From positions 37,842,501 through 37,906,500 of the forward strand of contig JAMPIT010000230.1 of assembly GCA_026261815.1 (NCBI GenBank): a DNA stretch of 64,000 nucleotides, written 5' to 3'. Source of the stretch: Monarcha castaneiventris obscurior. Taxonomy: Eukaryota; Chordata; Aves; Passeriformes; Monarchidae. The notes under the pieces were generated by a model, which did no database searches, had not been told where the DNA came from, and was given only the letters and a program-made list of their open reading frames with translations. Within the stretch, counting starts at the first letter, position 1, and each line of letters starts with the position of its first letter. Positions 23,844 to 38,085 of the stretch are shown one piece after another. The translations under genes were made by a program, and so were the position numbers.

Positions 23844-26800
23844 CTGGAATGTATTTATGTAAGTCTCTTTCTCTTCTGACCAGCTGTAGAGATGTTACTG
23901 GGAAACTTCTGTGCATCAGCTGAGTGCATATCCAGTTGTATTTCACATAATGAGAGCTCCTTTACTCCCAAACTGTGATGCTGCAGTGATGCTGCTGTGG
24001 ATAGGCGTGTTGGATTGCCCCAGAACTAAATTTATAAATGGAGATGCCCTCTATATGCTATGATAGATTCTGCTAATGAAGGGCTGGGGTGAGGTGCCTT
24101 CTCCTCCATGGCTTGAGGCAAGCACTGTATGAGAAGGGGAAGCAGGAGAAAATGAGGAAAAGCTTGCTGCAACTAATGTTTTGCTGTGAGCATGTTTGTA
24201 GTATTAAAGCAAATTCATTTTTATAGCCTTGTTAGTTTTAACTTTATGGCCTCCAATTCAATTCATAAACTTAGAATGTCTTATGTAAATGCAAACCTAA
24301 AAATGCCAGTAGTGAAGAATTGGCAAAATAGAGAGTTATCCGTGTAATTTATTGAAAGAATGTAAACAGAGATGAACGAATAGACAGACTGCTCTCATGG
24401 GGACAAGGGGAAAGCAATGTCAAAAAATGTACACTGCATGAAGCCATGAAAAGTTAATACAGCATAATGCAACTAGGTCTGCAGAATATCAAGTGAAGCC
24501 AATTACTGCTTTTAGCCCAACATGCTTAATAGATTCAGTGTTTTGTCCCTGTCCTCTCAACTAATTCCCGTGGGACAACACAGGCAGTCTTAAAGTAGCT
24601 ACAAGATGTGGCTTTCCTCAGACAATTTCTCCATGCTATTAGCAGTTTAAATGTTTGCATTAAGATCTGTGAAACTTGGAACTAATGGTTAAAAAAATTC
24701 ACAGAACAGATTTACTAGAGGTTGTGACTAGAGCAGAGAGAGCCTGATGCTTCAGTAGATGCCTTGGCTGAGTTTGTGTGTTTAACTTACACTTGTTTGA
24801 TCCTTTGGAGTTGTGTCCAAAAAAGCCATGGGGTGAAGGGATGGGGTAGATTTATTCAGTATTTTTAAATTTATTGCCTGGCACTTTCCCAACTTGTTTT
24901 GAACTTGCTTTTCCCCCTTGACTTGCACAAAGCCGAAGCATCACTGCAGTTACTTTTCTGTATCTCCTCTGCTGTTACTCCTAACATGACTAATTAACGA
25001 TGGAAAACCGTGCTCAGGACTGAGCAGGTATAGGGTCAGTGCTGGTATTTCAAAAGTCCTAGCTTTGTGTGGTTGTAAGTTGACCAGGCTGATCTTGTTA
25101 AGTCACTCACTAGCCACAGATAAGCCAGTTGTAGGGTGTTTTACCACACAAATGTGATGCTGTGCTAGAAAATCTACGTCTTGCTTCTGTGAGGGTTCTG
25201 CCAAGTGACCTGGTCTCTCCAGCTTTGGGTGGTGGTCATGGGGTATGAATAACAGGAAAGAAACAAAAGCTTTTATGCAAGTCTTTCAACGCCAAGCTTT
25301 TAATGAAATCCGTTTCACGTGTTCTTTAATCCATCTTACGTATCTTGGCTGCAACATTTGTGGCTACCTAGATGAGGTGTCATGGTGACAGTATGGTAGG
25401 AAGGAATAGTTCCTCTTTTCCCAGGAAAATCTTTAGAAGTCAGAGGAGATGAACTTAGTCCTATAAATTGGGGGAAAAAAATACAGCCAGTCAGCAGCCG
25501 AGGTTTCAGCTAACAGGCTTTTTCCACTGGACTGATACAAAGACCATGTCCTTACCCTGCTTAGGTTCCCTTTGTCTGTAACATTGATATAGGGCACAAC
25601 CATACAGGCTTCTTCTGCTCTGAAAATGAACTTGGAAATATTCTGCATAGGGCTGGATACACACTTCAGGTTGTGTGGGTTTAAAGTGTTTTGCTGGAAT
25701 GAGTCAAGTGCTTAGTGGTTTGTAATGCTGGGGGCATTTATGGCTAAGTGCAGGACATCTCCAATATTCATGAGAGAACGGCAGCCCCATCATGAGACAG
25801 TGTAGCAATAAAATGGTTTTTATTACAGCTTTATAGCTCTCTTGAGATAAAGCCCTGGTTACAGAATTTGTGACCGTGCCCTCAAGCGTGTGCGGGAGGA
25901 CATTTTGTTTCTGCTGTTTAATTTCAAGCACCCCTGTGAATCTTCAGTTTAGAGAATGTAAAGATTTTCACAGACACAGGTAAATAAACAAACACCTCTG
26001 TGTTCAGTAAAATGGGCAGCAAGCCCTACCATTTTAACACAGATGTGTAAGAGCTTTCATGTCTGCCCTAACTTTGGTAGGAAGCCTGAGGACAAAATTC
26101 CCATCAGCTTCAGCATAAACTGCTTTCATAGGTGCTTTCCCTGAGAGGAGGCTCACCCTGGAAGGGGATATTTCACTACTCGATCCACAGATGTGGTGAG
26201 GTGTACAGAAACAGGATGTGCTATAGCCAGTTGGAGGAAATGATATATATCTGCATTTTAATGTTTTCAGCGTATGCATTATATATAGCTCAGAATTTAT
26301 ACTTGGGTAACCATAAAGCTATAACTTTGTGAAGGTTGAATCTCACCTTTAAAAATGTGGTACTTTATTGATATCCAAATGAGCAATAGAGCACAAGAGC
26401 TTTTGCCATACTGCAATAAAACTTCTACCAAAAATAGTAAAAATCAGAAGTCAAGAACAATTTTAAAACAATGCAGATTAAAAGAAATAAAATGGGGGTG
26501 GGGGAGGGAAGGAACTTGAATTTCAAAAGCAGTGGTGGAAATATTTTTAAAGTGTCAGCGGAATCCTGCCAAGGATACATACTGCACGTTCTGGTTGACA
26601 TAGAAGTTGCCTACCAGTAAAATTTTGGGAAGTAGAAGCAGAAGGATGGAAAAGAAGGACATGCAACTACATGTGTAGTTCTTCTACTACTTCTCTAAAA
26701 AAACCAAGAAAAATACTGGAGCCACTGGCCTTGATGTGCTTCTGCAGTTCAAGTTTTTTAGCATGCACAGATGCTGTGGTGCAATTCTTGCAAGATAGTG

Positions 26801-29800
26801 TGTTCCATTCCGTGTTATCCCCAGCAGCTGCTTAGCATGAAAATTAGAGCATCTACTTATTCAGCAAACCTTGCACAGTGGTGCAAAATAAAAATCTTGG
26901 TCCTGATGTTTCTCTTGGATGCAGAATCAAGTCCTTCAGCAACCTGAATGAGTGGTGCTTGTACTGTCACTGTAATGTGGATGAACATATGAGAAGGTTG
27001 TGTGCTGTGTAGCATGATCACATAGAAAGGATAATGTGGTAAGTAGCAGATGACTGGTGATTTAACAATAAAAAACAATAAATAAATAAAAAGATGCTGT
27101 GTGGTTTATTGCAATTTTCTCAAACAAGAAAAGATATTGAATTCCTTTCAAGAAGGATCTTGAGAGCCTTCCTTAATGCACATCCAATGCCAAGATCTTG
27201 AAAGCCCCATGTATTGTATAATATGGCTAACAAAGGAAAAACTGTGCAACAAAGCAGGGGGAGGGGCTCGTATTGACTGAATGTGGGCAGACTGTGATTG
27301 ATAGTGTTGCCTTTTTTCCCCTTTGTGTGCTGTGCACAATAATTACTGTAGGCAGAACCTCATGTTTTAATATATTGTACAATAGCCTCTCTTTTGATTG
27401 AAATTCATGTTCATTTGATCTTGACAGCAGTGCAAAGTTAGTTTTTTCCGGTAACATTTTTAATAATTAAACAGCTATTTAAAGCTTGGCATTTTCATTA
27501 TATTTGCACCAGTGCTATCCATTATTCTGATGATCCAGTGATTCTTTATTAAAACGAAAAATATTACATTCAAATATAAATGTCAGGCATAATTCATAAA
27601 TGTAATGAAAGTCATATCTGGCTTGGAGATGCAGTCCCCTCATGCATCTCAGTGGCCAGAGACTGCAGCATCCTTTTATGCTGGGCCACCTGGGTAACAA
27701 TGGTTGCGCTCCTAAACCTGGTATCTGTTAACCGTGGCATTCTCCCTCTGGAGAATATTCTCTCTTGCTTTCAAAAATATTATTTCTCTGGATGGAAACT
27801 AAAGAGCAATGCTGTCTCACAGTATTGTTAAGTTGAAATATCTCAACTGTGAGAGTCTGGGCCTGTTATTCTGGAGGGGCAAGAATGAAAACTGAAAAAC
27901 CCATTTAATTGCACTGTGATTTAGGTGAGGCTGTGGTAAACCTTCTGTACAATGGCATCATTCCAAGGCTTATATGATGTAGAATTATTACAGTTTAAGG
28001 TCAGAGCTTAGGCATAGATTAACTCTACCCACTTCATGTCTTTATCACTAGAAAACATTTAGAAATATTTTCTATAGCAAAGGTAAAGAGTCAGAGAGTA
28101 CTAATTTCCTATTGAGCAAGGAATATTGGTGAAATAGGCCATTCTGGCTGATTCTCTTCTGAGCAGCACATGCTTTTTTGTAGAACATCTCCTGTCTGGA
28201 CTCCTGGTATAGTTCAGGAAACCCTGTTACACCACCCTGTGCATCTGTCCCTGTGTGGCATGGTGAGACTGACATCCTGACAGCTTCTGAGTTAGCAACA
28301 TGGATGAGCCATGAGCTTCTTCACTGTCCTGTTGTGTTCACGTGGCTGCAGAGGGGTTTGTCCAGCTGATTCCCTTCAGTGACAGCATCCCAGTTTGGTA
28401 TGTCTGTGGCTGTTTTATCCCCTGTCATTAAGGGGATGACATTCTCGTTGCAGCTGACTGGGGCGAAGTCACTACTCCAGGTGAATCTCCTCCTGGGCTT
28501 TCTGATTATTTGTCCAGAGGGGGGAACTGGTTGAGGACAATAAAGCATTTTTCACCCTTTACTTTTCACAAACACACTGCTTTTGTCCCAGTTGCACCAG
28601 TCAGAGAGAAAATGCCAAACCTTGGCTTCCTCTCTGAAGAAAACCATTCCAGATGGAAGCTCACCTGGGAGCAGGGCAAGAGGTGGCCTCATGGGAAAGT
28701 AATACTGGCTTTGCCAGAACTGGAGGTGTCATTGCTCCATCTTTGCACTGCTCTTCTCCCAAGAAGAAGGAAGGGTTGAAATTAATGTGGTTTCAACTTA
28801 CATGGAGTCACAAAAGACTGGAATCAAAGTGTTGGTATTACCTGATGTTTTTTACAAAGGGCAGCAGCTCTTGGGCGATTTCTTCATTTCCCCTAAATAA
28901 TTTAACCTCTTCTGGTTTATTGAAATGACATGAAATGGGAGTTGTCTAAAATTCTGGATCCAAACTTAAAGTAAAGGGTAGGTGCTAATAGACACTATGA
29001 CAGCCCAGCAGTATTTTTAGATTATTTAAATGATTTTTGAGAACTTTTTGAGAGCTTTTTTCAGACAGCAGTTTGTGGACCTCTTTTCCAGCCTGTTTTT
29101 CTGCAGACAGATGGATATATCTAGAGAGAAATCTGGTGAGAATTGTGTTGAAATGCTTACTCTGAAAAATGGTTCTTCCTGGGATTTCCCAGCTCTGGTT
29201 TTACACTCAACTGTTTGCTCAAAGCACTGCCCACAATGAGAAGCCTTCCCTTTAATATCTGGCATGCCAGTTTGGAGTCTGTGCCTGTGGGTGAGAGAGA
29301 CTTCTTCAGAGTCACAGGAAGATTTAACTCAAATATTTCCAGAGGGGGTTTAAAGAGGGGACAAGATTTCCTTTAGTACATGGTTTGTTTTGTTTCTTTT
29401 TATTATTATTCTGTTATTTCATTTAAAAGGACTCCCAAAGTTTTGTTATGGTTTTGTTTAATAAGGGTAAAGTCATTAAGACAGTATTCTGGGATATTAT
29501 TTGAGTATCAATGTTGTTGAAGCGCATATTTCAATTTACTCTGACTTTGAAGCCATGGGAGCAACTTTGCATTTGAATCCAATCAAGGAACTCTTGATGT
29601 AATAAATGAAACACCAGGGAAAAATCAAGGGTAACAATTGTATTTTCCCCCTTTGACTTTGGATTTTTAATGGGAAGAATAATTTCTGAACATTTTGAGA
29701 AATATTAAGTCTTTCCAGGCGAGCGTGCTTTTGCCTATTTGTTTTTTATGTATTCTTGCCACATAACAGTGGGAGATTTTTAACATACAGCTGAGACTGA

Positions 29801-30041
29801 AATATAAGCTCCCCTAATGAGTAAGATATATTGTCAGTGTCAAGTCAAATACAATAAAAAATGAGTGAATAATATGTGTACAAAAATGTACCATATGCCA
29901 TTTTGTGATGATTTTTATTATCGTATTTATTCTTCAACTGATGCCACAGGCAGGCAAGCACGTTTTTACCTCGTATGATTTTTCTTTGAAATCAGTGTGT
30001 TTACTTTTATTTAGCTGGTGCTAATCTGTTTCTAGTTGAAT
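23844..30041. other. Unique-looking non-coding DNA
   Basis: No gene or known transposable element is visible. Minor features are an AATAAATAAATAAA patch near 27070-27090 and a G-rich patch at 26492-26510. Frames are below 95 codons and unrelated to known families. Confidence 0.55.
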
Positions 30042-30105
30042 AACATACATGTATATGTGTGCATGTCTATAATTGTATGTACATGCCTCTGTGTGTGTGT
30101 GTGTA
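30042..30105. repeat. Alternating purine-pyrimidine tract with (GT)7
   Basis: ACATACATGTATATGTGTGC leads, after a short interruption, into a (GT)7 microsatellite at 30091-30104. Such alternating tracts are polymorphic and can adopt Z-DNA. Confidence 0.85.
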
Positions 30106-33100
30106 GTGAAATTCTTATGACAATATAATATTGCTTGGTGACAGCGAGTGTCTCTTCCTCTCCATGCTTTTGCATTCCAACCCATGTGCTGGGGTTGAAA
30201 TGCAGTCCACAACCCAGCCCAAAGGCTCAGTGCCTTACTGGGTGGCTATGCCAGGCTCCAGGCTCACTACAGACATGTCACACCCCTGTACCAAGAACTG
30301 AGAATTAACAAAAGCAGCATCTGAGCCCGTATTTGGGTTTACTGGTGAAGCTTTTATTGTCAGTGATGGGAACTGTATCATGTGTTTAAAAAAAGAAATT
30401 AATTCCAATTTTGGCCAAGTTTTGTAATTTTGTTAAACTTTCTGGTACTCAGAATCTCATTGCAATCATAGACAGCTTTTAGCTTGACTCTTTCTTCAGC
30501 TAAAATCTGCTGATCTTTGCTGGCTGGGCAGGGCTGTGATTTATTATGCATTTTTCCCACCTCACCCACTTCTTCTCTTTGCTCTTCTACCCTTCCCACA
30601 TATGTTTCATCTCTTCAGGTCTTTATTTTTTCTCCTCAGTTTGTTTATTTTCTTTCCAGTGTGCTTGCACACTTTATTGGCTTATTTAGAGGTTCAGAAA
30701 TCTGAGGAGCTTTATTTGAGTGTCAGATGCAAGATGCTTTAAGATGTTTCAGTTTTGAGAAGGTTATTTTGATCTTTGGAAAGGAGGTTTGAAAAGACAT
30801 TGTAAAAAGGGTAGCCCAAGCTTCAAGCTGTTTTAAGAACTCTTTCTCAATTTAGTCAGTTTTGAATTAAGTTCATTCAGCTATCAGGACCAAAATAATT
30901 TCAAGTGTTTTTACTCATGTTGAGTTCAAAATATTGATGAAAATGAAACTAGAGCTAATACTTTCTGTATTTACAGCTACTAAGTGAGATTCAGATGGGG
31001 AAAAACTTACCACTGATGAGAATGCTAAGGTTCAAGACTGTATGAAAATCTGATGGGGGCAGCAGAGGAGAATGCAAATTTACTCAGATACTTCTGAAGT
31101 GCTTTAAAATACCTATTGAGTGGAGTGAGGTGCTTTTTTTTAACCTTGATCTGTGTTATGTACATATACAAAACTTAAATTGGTTTCCTCTCTTTGAAAA
31201 ATGGCTCTTCAAAAAATACAAAATCAGTCTTGAGTTGAAAAAATGGTTACAACATAGTGGGTCTGGTTCCCTGTCCTGGGTTCAAATTCTAATTATATCA
31301 TATTGTGTTCTAGACTTCTTCAAGGTTATGTTATCAGCCATGGATTTCTCTTTAAATGAAGGGATGCCTCTATCTAATGATCCTGGATCCTAAGGAAACT
31401 CCATTTTCTAATTCAGTTACCCAAATGACACACTAAGGGTAGTATTTGGTATATTTAACTAAACCTAAAGCACAGGGGATATCAGAAAATTCTGTAATAC
31501 AGACTTGAATTAAGCAGTAAAAAGTCATATGATATGCATCCTCTTTCTACGTATAAATAAATAATGGGTCCTGTTACCAGGCTGTGAGGCTTCATTGTCT
31601 GCAGTTATGGACTTTTCCTGGCCAGGGGGGAAATATAAAGGATGCAGCTATAGAGAAAAAAAAAAAAGATGGGAACATGTGTGAATTATGTATTGAGGTT
31701 TGTAAGAGTTCTGCACTGTCCTGGGTTAGTGTAGCTGTTCCTTCCCTTCTTGTGGGAATGATGATTCATGCAGGCACTGCAGGATGAGAAACTAAATCAT
31801 TTTAAGTATGGTAATGAAATATTTGTAAGAGTTGTGAAATATGGGAGGGTAGGTCCAAGAATGAAGCAGCTAGCAAAATTATTAAATAAAAGTGTAAAAA
31901 TATGTAATTATCTGCCACTTTTACAGTATTCCCAGGGATTCTGCACATCACTTGGTATAAGAGAGCAACTGTTAGGACCTTAGGGCCTAGTTCTGTAAAT
32001 GTAATACTGCTGGCATAATCCCACTGACTGCAGTGGCATAACTTTGTGGAAATCTTTCCAACACCTGGTGCTTAATATCCCAATTCTGAAATGTTAGAGT
32101 AATACTAAAAAAATGACTGTAAATTCTCTTCAGAATGTGCATATGCCTATGTATATGAAATAAGAGGAAGCAAGAATTATTTTCAGTCCTAGGTGAGCAG
32201 GTATTTGGTCCACCAGCTCCCTCCATTGCTCTTCGCAGTCATCCCAAAATCTTGTGCCATGCATCTGCAGTTGTATAAAAATACTTCTATTGTACAAAAC
32301 TTGTTAGTCTGCCTGCTGCCTCATTTCCTTGCTCAGTATTTTATTCACGTTCACATTCAGGAAAACACTTCCGTCTCCCAAGAGGTGAGATTGATTCAAA
32401 ACTCCTAGAAACTGTAAAGCATAAACTTTTCTGATCTTTTTTACCATATGGATTTTAGACCTTTAGGTTCACGATTTTACATGATTCTTTACAACCTTGA
32501 GGGTTGGAAACTGAAATCTGCTTCTATGGTGTTTATGTCAAATGCTGTGAAACTTGCTGGAGTTAAAACCCTAAACCAAATAACCAAAGAAAATACACAA
32601 CCCACTGTAGATTCACAAGTTCATAATGTTAGAAAAGAACTAGTTTGAACACAGAAAATCCTTTCTGTACAAATGTTAACATCCGAACTATTTCTTTCCA
32701 AACTGGAAACGTCTTGGGCTTTTGTGTTGTCAACTGCTGCACTGCAGTTTTATTTCAGTATTTAATATGGTGCCTGCTTGATCTTCTTCTTAATGGAATT
32801 TCAGAGAGTGAGAGCATTTATGCAGAGAATCTTCATCTTTTTATTTCTAGAAAATAGCATTTCTCAAAAGGAGAACAGTTCAGTAAGATTACGTAGAAAT
32901 AAAATTAACTTGCTCTAGTGCTAGGACTTTGAGGGGGCCTGGTCAACCAGTTAATTGACACATCTCAGGAAGATGAAGCTTTGTGAATTTATTTTAGCAA
33001 ATAAATCGAGATTCAATAGCCTTCAAAAAACCAACCGTCTAAGTGGGGGAGGCTGAAAATGTTGGCTCAGAAGAAAAACATAGCTGTACTGGGATTTTTA

Positions 33101-33434
33101 ATGATAAAGGCTGCATTTGAATTCAACCTGCTGTGGCAATACGTCCCATATTATATCAGCAACAATGAAAATTTCACTATATGCTTCCTGTGATCTGGAG
33201 GATAAACTGTCCTTTGTATCGCAGACAACGTCTGTGCTTACCTCTGACCTTTCAAGTCTTGCTAATCAATTCTCATCCATCAGGGTATCCACAAATTGCT
33301 GTATGACTTGCCAGAGAGGGGAAATTCTCCTCTCATTATACACAGTACAAAAGGTTTGTCTCCCCCTGAAGCACGAAGGTACTGCTGGAGGCAGGTTACT
33401 GAACTAGATGTGCAAGTGGACTTGATGTGTTGTG
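30106..33434. other. Unique-looking non-coding DNA
   Basis: Nothing recognised beyond short poly-A/poly-T stretches (for example 31657-31668) and AT-rich DNA. Confidence 0.55.
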
Positions 33435-33492
33435 GCACGTCCTGTAGCGCCAGCACGAAGGCGCTGGGAGAGTCCACGCTGCATCCCAGCGT
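33435..33492. other. Small CpG cluster
   Basis: Six CpG dinucleotides fall in about 58 bases, in otherwise CpG-depleted DNA. The minus strand is open across it (33507-33280) and includes SPSAFVLALQDVPQHIKS. I do not recognise the peptide. It could be an exon, a recently inserted sequence or a protected unmethylated site; the sequence alone does not decide. Confidence 0.3.
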
Positions 33493-33850
33493 CATGTTAG
33501 GCCACAAAAATGAGTGGTGCCCAACCTGACAATTCTGTAACTCTTGCTGTCAGAGCAGTTCTCTGCGGGGGAAAATTTGTGGAAGTCAGGGGAGCTATAC
33601 CAGAAAAAAGCTAGAAAAAGCTAACGGTGAGTTATATCCATTGAAGAGTATTTTATTTGGCAGGGGATGAATGCCTGTCTCTAAGTACAGGATATCTCTT
33701 GGCACCCGTGGGAGTGGTGGAAGACCAGGAACTGCAGTAATCTGGCTGTGGGAATCTGACTCTGCAGATTCCTGTGTTCCTGTTAGGGTGAAAGGCACCT
33801 ACATAATAGTAATGGGATGTGATGTTAGGATAAATTCAGGATCTTAGAGG

Positions 33851-33902
33851 ATTTTAATTTAAAATTTAAAATAAATTTAATTAAAATTTTTAATTTTAAT
33901 AT
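33851..33902. repeat. AT-only low-complexity tract
   Basis: About 52 bases of almost pure A/T made of TTTAAAT, AATTTAA and AATTTT blocks, with much internal self-complementarity. Confidence 0.85.
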
Positions 33903-36894
33903 GATGTCCATTGTGTGATATTCAGGGCTTTGACTTCAATGGCTTATGCTGCTCTTGCATGACATGTGTTTGGGAGGAAAGAGCCCTCATCCCTAAAACA
34001 AAATAACCCCCTAATCCTGCAAGTTCTTAGTGCATAATCAATCTGAATACAGCAGCTTTTTCCTTACGGAGAATTCCTAGATCTGTTTGTTCACAATTTT
34101 TGCAGATGTTTATTTGAGTGCAAGCAACACAGTGTAATGAAACAAATGAGTTGGAAGTGTCAGAATGCCCAATTATCCAACTCACTGCCTGTCTATGGGG
34201 CTGAACAATGGGAACTACTAGGCATACTTTACTCATTTAACTTCGTTTAAACTATTCTTGGCATCAAAGTTGCATTAATGTGATAACTTCTGTGTGGCAA
34301 TTAACAAACTGTAGCAATTGGAGACATTCATACGGCCTGCTGGAGAAGGGTTGCAGAGTGGGCAGTTTAGCTGTTCAGCTAATTTCCTGTCGAACCTGAA
34401 AGGAGGAAGGAAAAGATTCAGTTCTGGCTTCCTTCTCACAAATCTGAAAAGGAAGAAAAAAATCTACATGAAATCTGAATAGGAGTTGCTGTAGCTCTTC
34501 CCAAAAGGACCAAAATTCTTCTCTCTGCCAGTTTATCCCTTTAGCCAACAAGGTAATTTCCACTCCTTACTTGCTCTCAAGTCCTGTGTCATAAAAACAG
34601 AATGGACAAGGGGAGGAGGATATCATTGTCAGGAAAAGGTAGAAGCGAGCAGAAAGCAGGTGAGAATCAACTAGAAAAAGGCAGAAAAAACTCATTATAT
34701 TCAGGAAAAGGACAGCTGGAGTAGTAACTGCAGGTGGATCATCAGGGGAATGGAGAACCTGAAGATAAAGGAGCTGTTCCTGAGTCCTGCACACTAAGGA
34801 ATTTTTGAAAGAATAAACTTGATCTTAGGCTCTGAAAGCAGCCAGGCAGGCCCTGTTTTCACAGACATTGTTCTCATTGACTTACATTTAAGTTTTCTTT
34901 GAACAGAGACCACAGATTTGAACTCACCTTGTTCAAATAGATGTATCTTTTATACATGCAAAATGTCACTTGACTGTAAATTATTTCAGTCTGTGCTTTC
35001 TGTGCTAAATGGTAGAATATAAAGTGGACGGAGACACACATTATGCGGAATTCTGTATGATTGTTAATAATAGCTGCCCAGCCATTCTCCTACAATTTTA
35101 TGGCTTAAAAATAACGCTCAGCTGTTCTGGAACAAGAGGCCATTGGAAAGGGGTGAGGGCAGAATCTTTCATAACCTCTGAGTGGAAACAGTAGCCGCTG
35201 ATCTGTTGGCACAGGAATTACCCAAGCCTATTATTATTCTATAAAAAGTAAATTGTTATTACCATGCATACAGACCTCCATTTGCTGGTGCAGAATCAGA
35301 ACAGCTTTTTCCTGACAGCCCATGCTTCTTAGAGCTGTGTTGTGTGTGTCGTACAAAGGAGTTTCTTGGGGGTGGAGGATAGCAAAAACCACTCGTGAAA
35401 GGATAACCACCTACTGTGCATAACTACAAGGGCTCTTCCAGGGGGTGTTACCTCCCAAATTCCTATCGGCACTTAAACAATACAGCACCTTTCTCACCTT
35501 TTTGTAATGGAGAAAAATACATAACCACCCTCGGTGGAAGCACAGTTTTATTGGCCAAGTCCACAGTCCTCACTCCTGTGCAGCAACACATATTCACTTA
35601 GGAAACAAGAGCAAATGAAGGAGTAAAGAGCTGAGCTCTCTCTAGACTGTAGGGGCATTTGACTTCTTTGGCTTCAGGAGAATTTTAAATATCTTTTCCA
35701 TAACAAAGCTTTGTAAGAGTGTGCTTTTGGTTAACCTGAGGCTGAAAACCCAAACCCAAGTCTGTGCTAAGGCAACAGCAGAGGTCTTAATGTAGAATGA
35801 TAGTGTGACTTGGCAATTTTTGTGTCAGATTAGTGAAAGTTTTGGGTTTTTTTTTAGTCAAAGTGACTTCCAGAGAACAGTTTGCAGGAGTAATTACTAG
35901 TAATGAGTAAGGCTTACAAAATTGTGACCTGCCAAATTTTAACTGTTTCCTCTTTTAAAAAACTCAGACTTTCTAGAGCTGTTCTGGAAGATGCAAAGTG
36001 TAATATGTACATGGCAACCCAGGGGTAAAAGCATGCAGTGCCATCTGCTCTTGAACAGTGTTGCAGGAATATCAGTTTGTGCAGGGGTGTCATGGCTTTC
36101 CTGTAGAATTTGTATGTCACACAAGATCATGGATGCATAAGAGCAATTGCCTAATTCTGCAGCTTGCCCTTATACTGGTGTGGGGGGGTTTGCTTCACTG
36201 AGTTCTCAAACCAAATATATTTTAAGTGTGAGGGAATGGCTCTCTATGTTCACATATTGTATGAAGTGCTTAATCATTCATAGCTGAAAATTAGCTGAGT
36301 GTGATTATTCACTAAGGTACATTAACAGCAGCTGGTGTTTTACTGCACTCCTACTAGAGAAAAAAATGCTGGTCCAAAATCTATGCAGAGCTTTTAAAGT
36401 CATCTGGGTAAATATCTAGTGGAAAATGGACCAAGTCTTACTGCCTGCACATTTACAGACAGAGAAAGTCTTATCTTCCAATCTCCTGAAGTAAAAATGA
36501 AGGAAAAAAGTGTTTCTTGGGCAGTGTGGCATAGAGGCCAGCTCCCACTCCTTCTGTGATTGCTGTGCCTCTGTTTCTGGTCTGGATGGTGGAGAGAAAA
36601 CACTGAATACCTGTTCCCTGGGGAGGAAGAGGGATTGAGCTTGTGTCCTCTTTATTCCAGGACTGAAGCCAAACATTGCTGCAAACCATACTCAGGTCTG
36701 CCTGAGAGTTCTGATGCACTCCCCTCTGCAGCCTTGATCTGTGTACCAAAACTCAGAGGAGATGCTGTGAGGACACCGAGCACTGGTCTAGTGAGTGCCC
36801 ATACATTTTCAAAGAGAGAGATGCTCTGCTAGAAACAAACATGTTAATATTCCAATCACACTTATTTGTCATAGTTACAGTGGAAGTTGAAAGC
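33903..36894. other. Unique-looking non-coding DNA
   Basis: No gene or repeat recognised. Overlapping frames on both strands around 36400-36830 are shadows of one another without family resemblance. Confidence 0.55.
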
Positions 36895-38085
36895 AAAGAG
36901 TGCTGTAGAGGTCAGTCAGTCCATCCACATGCCCCAAGACAGTGCAGATACAACCAGTATGTTTCTGACAAGTGTCTATATAGCTGCTCTTAAAAGGCTT
37001 AAATAATGGTGATCACAAGATCTCTGCAGGCCAACTCTTCCAGGACTTAGCTATTCTTACCACTAGAAGAAAGCACTTCCTGAAGTATAACCTAAATCTC
37101 CCTTGCTGCTGTTTCAGCCTATTTCTATATGTACAAACCTCGGCCCACATGGAAAAGGGCTTATTTCCTTTCTCTTTCTAGCAGCCCTTTTCTATATTTG
37201 AAGATCGTTATCGCATCTCCCTTCAGACATCTTTATTTTTAGACTAAACAACCCTGCTTTTCCCAGACTTCCCTCCAAGGATAGGTTTAGAGACCTCTGG
37301 TAATAATTCTTTTCATCTGAATTCCTTCAAGTCAGCCTGAGTTGTTCTTGTAGTAGATACTGCACCCAAATCCGGCTGCAGTGCTCCAGCTGTGGGAGCC
37401 TTGCTGCTTCTGAGCAAAGCAGGAGGTTTACTTCAGCCATCTTAGGAGCAGCACTCCGTTTATACACCCCACTTTGATATTTGCTTTCTCTCAAAAGCAA
37501 AATATTCTTGGCTTGCATGCAGTTTATGATCCATTATAATTCCCAAATCCCATTCTGAAGACCTACTGCCTCTCCAGTTTTCTCTCTTATGTCTTTTGTC
37601 AGCTGCACAGGTATACAGATGTGTGTATATGTGTATGTATATGCAGTCGTCACATTTTGTACTCGGCAGCTCCATACTTGCTGAACTGCATCCTTGTTTG
37701 CTCAAACAATTTTCCCTCTGTATCAAGTTTACTTTGATACTAAATCTCTTCTTCTAAAGGATCTGTTGTATTTTCTCAATACTCTCTTCAGGCCTAGTGT
37801 TTCTCCTTCACCATACCAAATTTTTAATGAAAGTATTGAAAACTCACAGAATGAAAATAGATTTCTGCACTTATTCAGATTTCCTATTCGGCAGTGAAGC
37901 AATGCTTGTATGATGTTTCCAATAGCCATGTACCAAACTAGAGTTTCACCTATACCAACCAATTGGTTGATTGTCTTGCTTATGATAAACTTGTGAACAA
38001 GTGTCAGAATAGTTACTAAAGTCAAGACCTAGTAAAGCCACTGCTTTTTCACTCTCCGTAAGACCCATAATGCCATGGAATAAAT
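36895..38085 (-). mobile_element. Old CR1 LINE copy, about 1.2 kb
   Basis: The plus strand is the inverse of an old CR1 type common in turtles, crocodilians and birds. Segments appear in the correct order over about 1.2 kb. At the 3' end is GTCAGTCCATCCACATGCCC; then the TTCCAGGACTTAGCTATTC and CCTAAATCTCCCTTGCTGC region; then GTGCTCCAGCTGTGGGAGCC; then ATCCATTATAATTCCCAAATCCC; then TTTTAATGAAAGTATTGAA; and finally TTACTAAAGTCAAGACC at the 5' side. The copy is heavily substituted and has lost reading frames throughout. A GT/TA-rich microsatellite (37608-37646) has expanded inside it. Among CR1 copies in this window it is the longest and looks the oldest. The right edge is approximate because similarity fades gradually. 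Confidence 0.85.
37608..37646. repeat. TG/TA-rich simple repeat inside the old CR1
   Basis: GTATACAGATGTGTGTATAT is followed by GTGTATGTATATG. It interrupts the CR1 alignment and is best explained as microsatellite growth after insertion. Confidence 0.7.
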
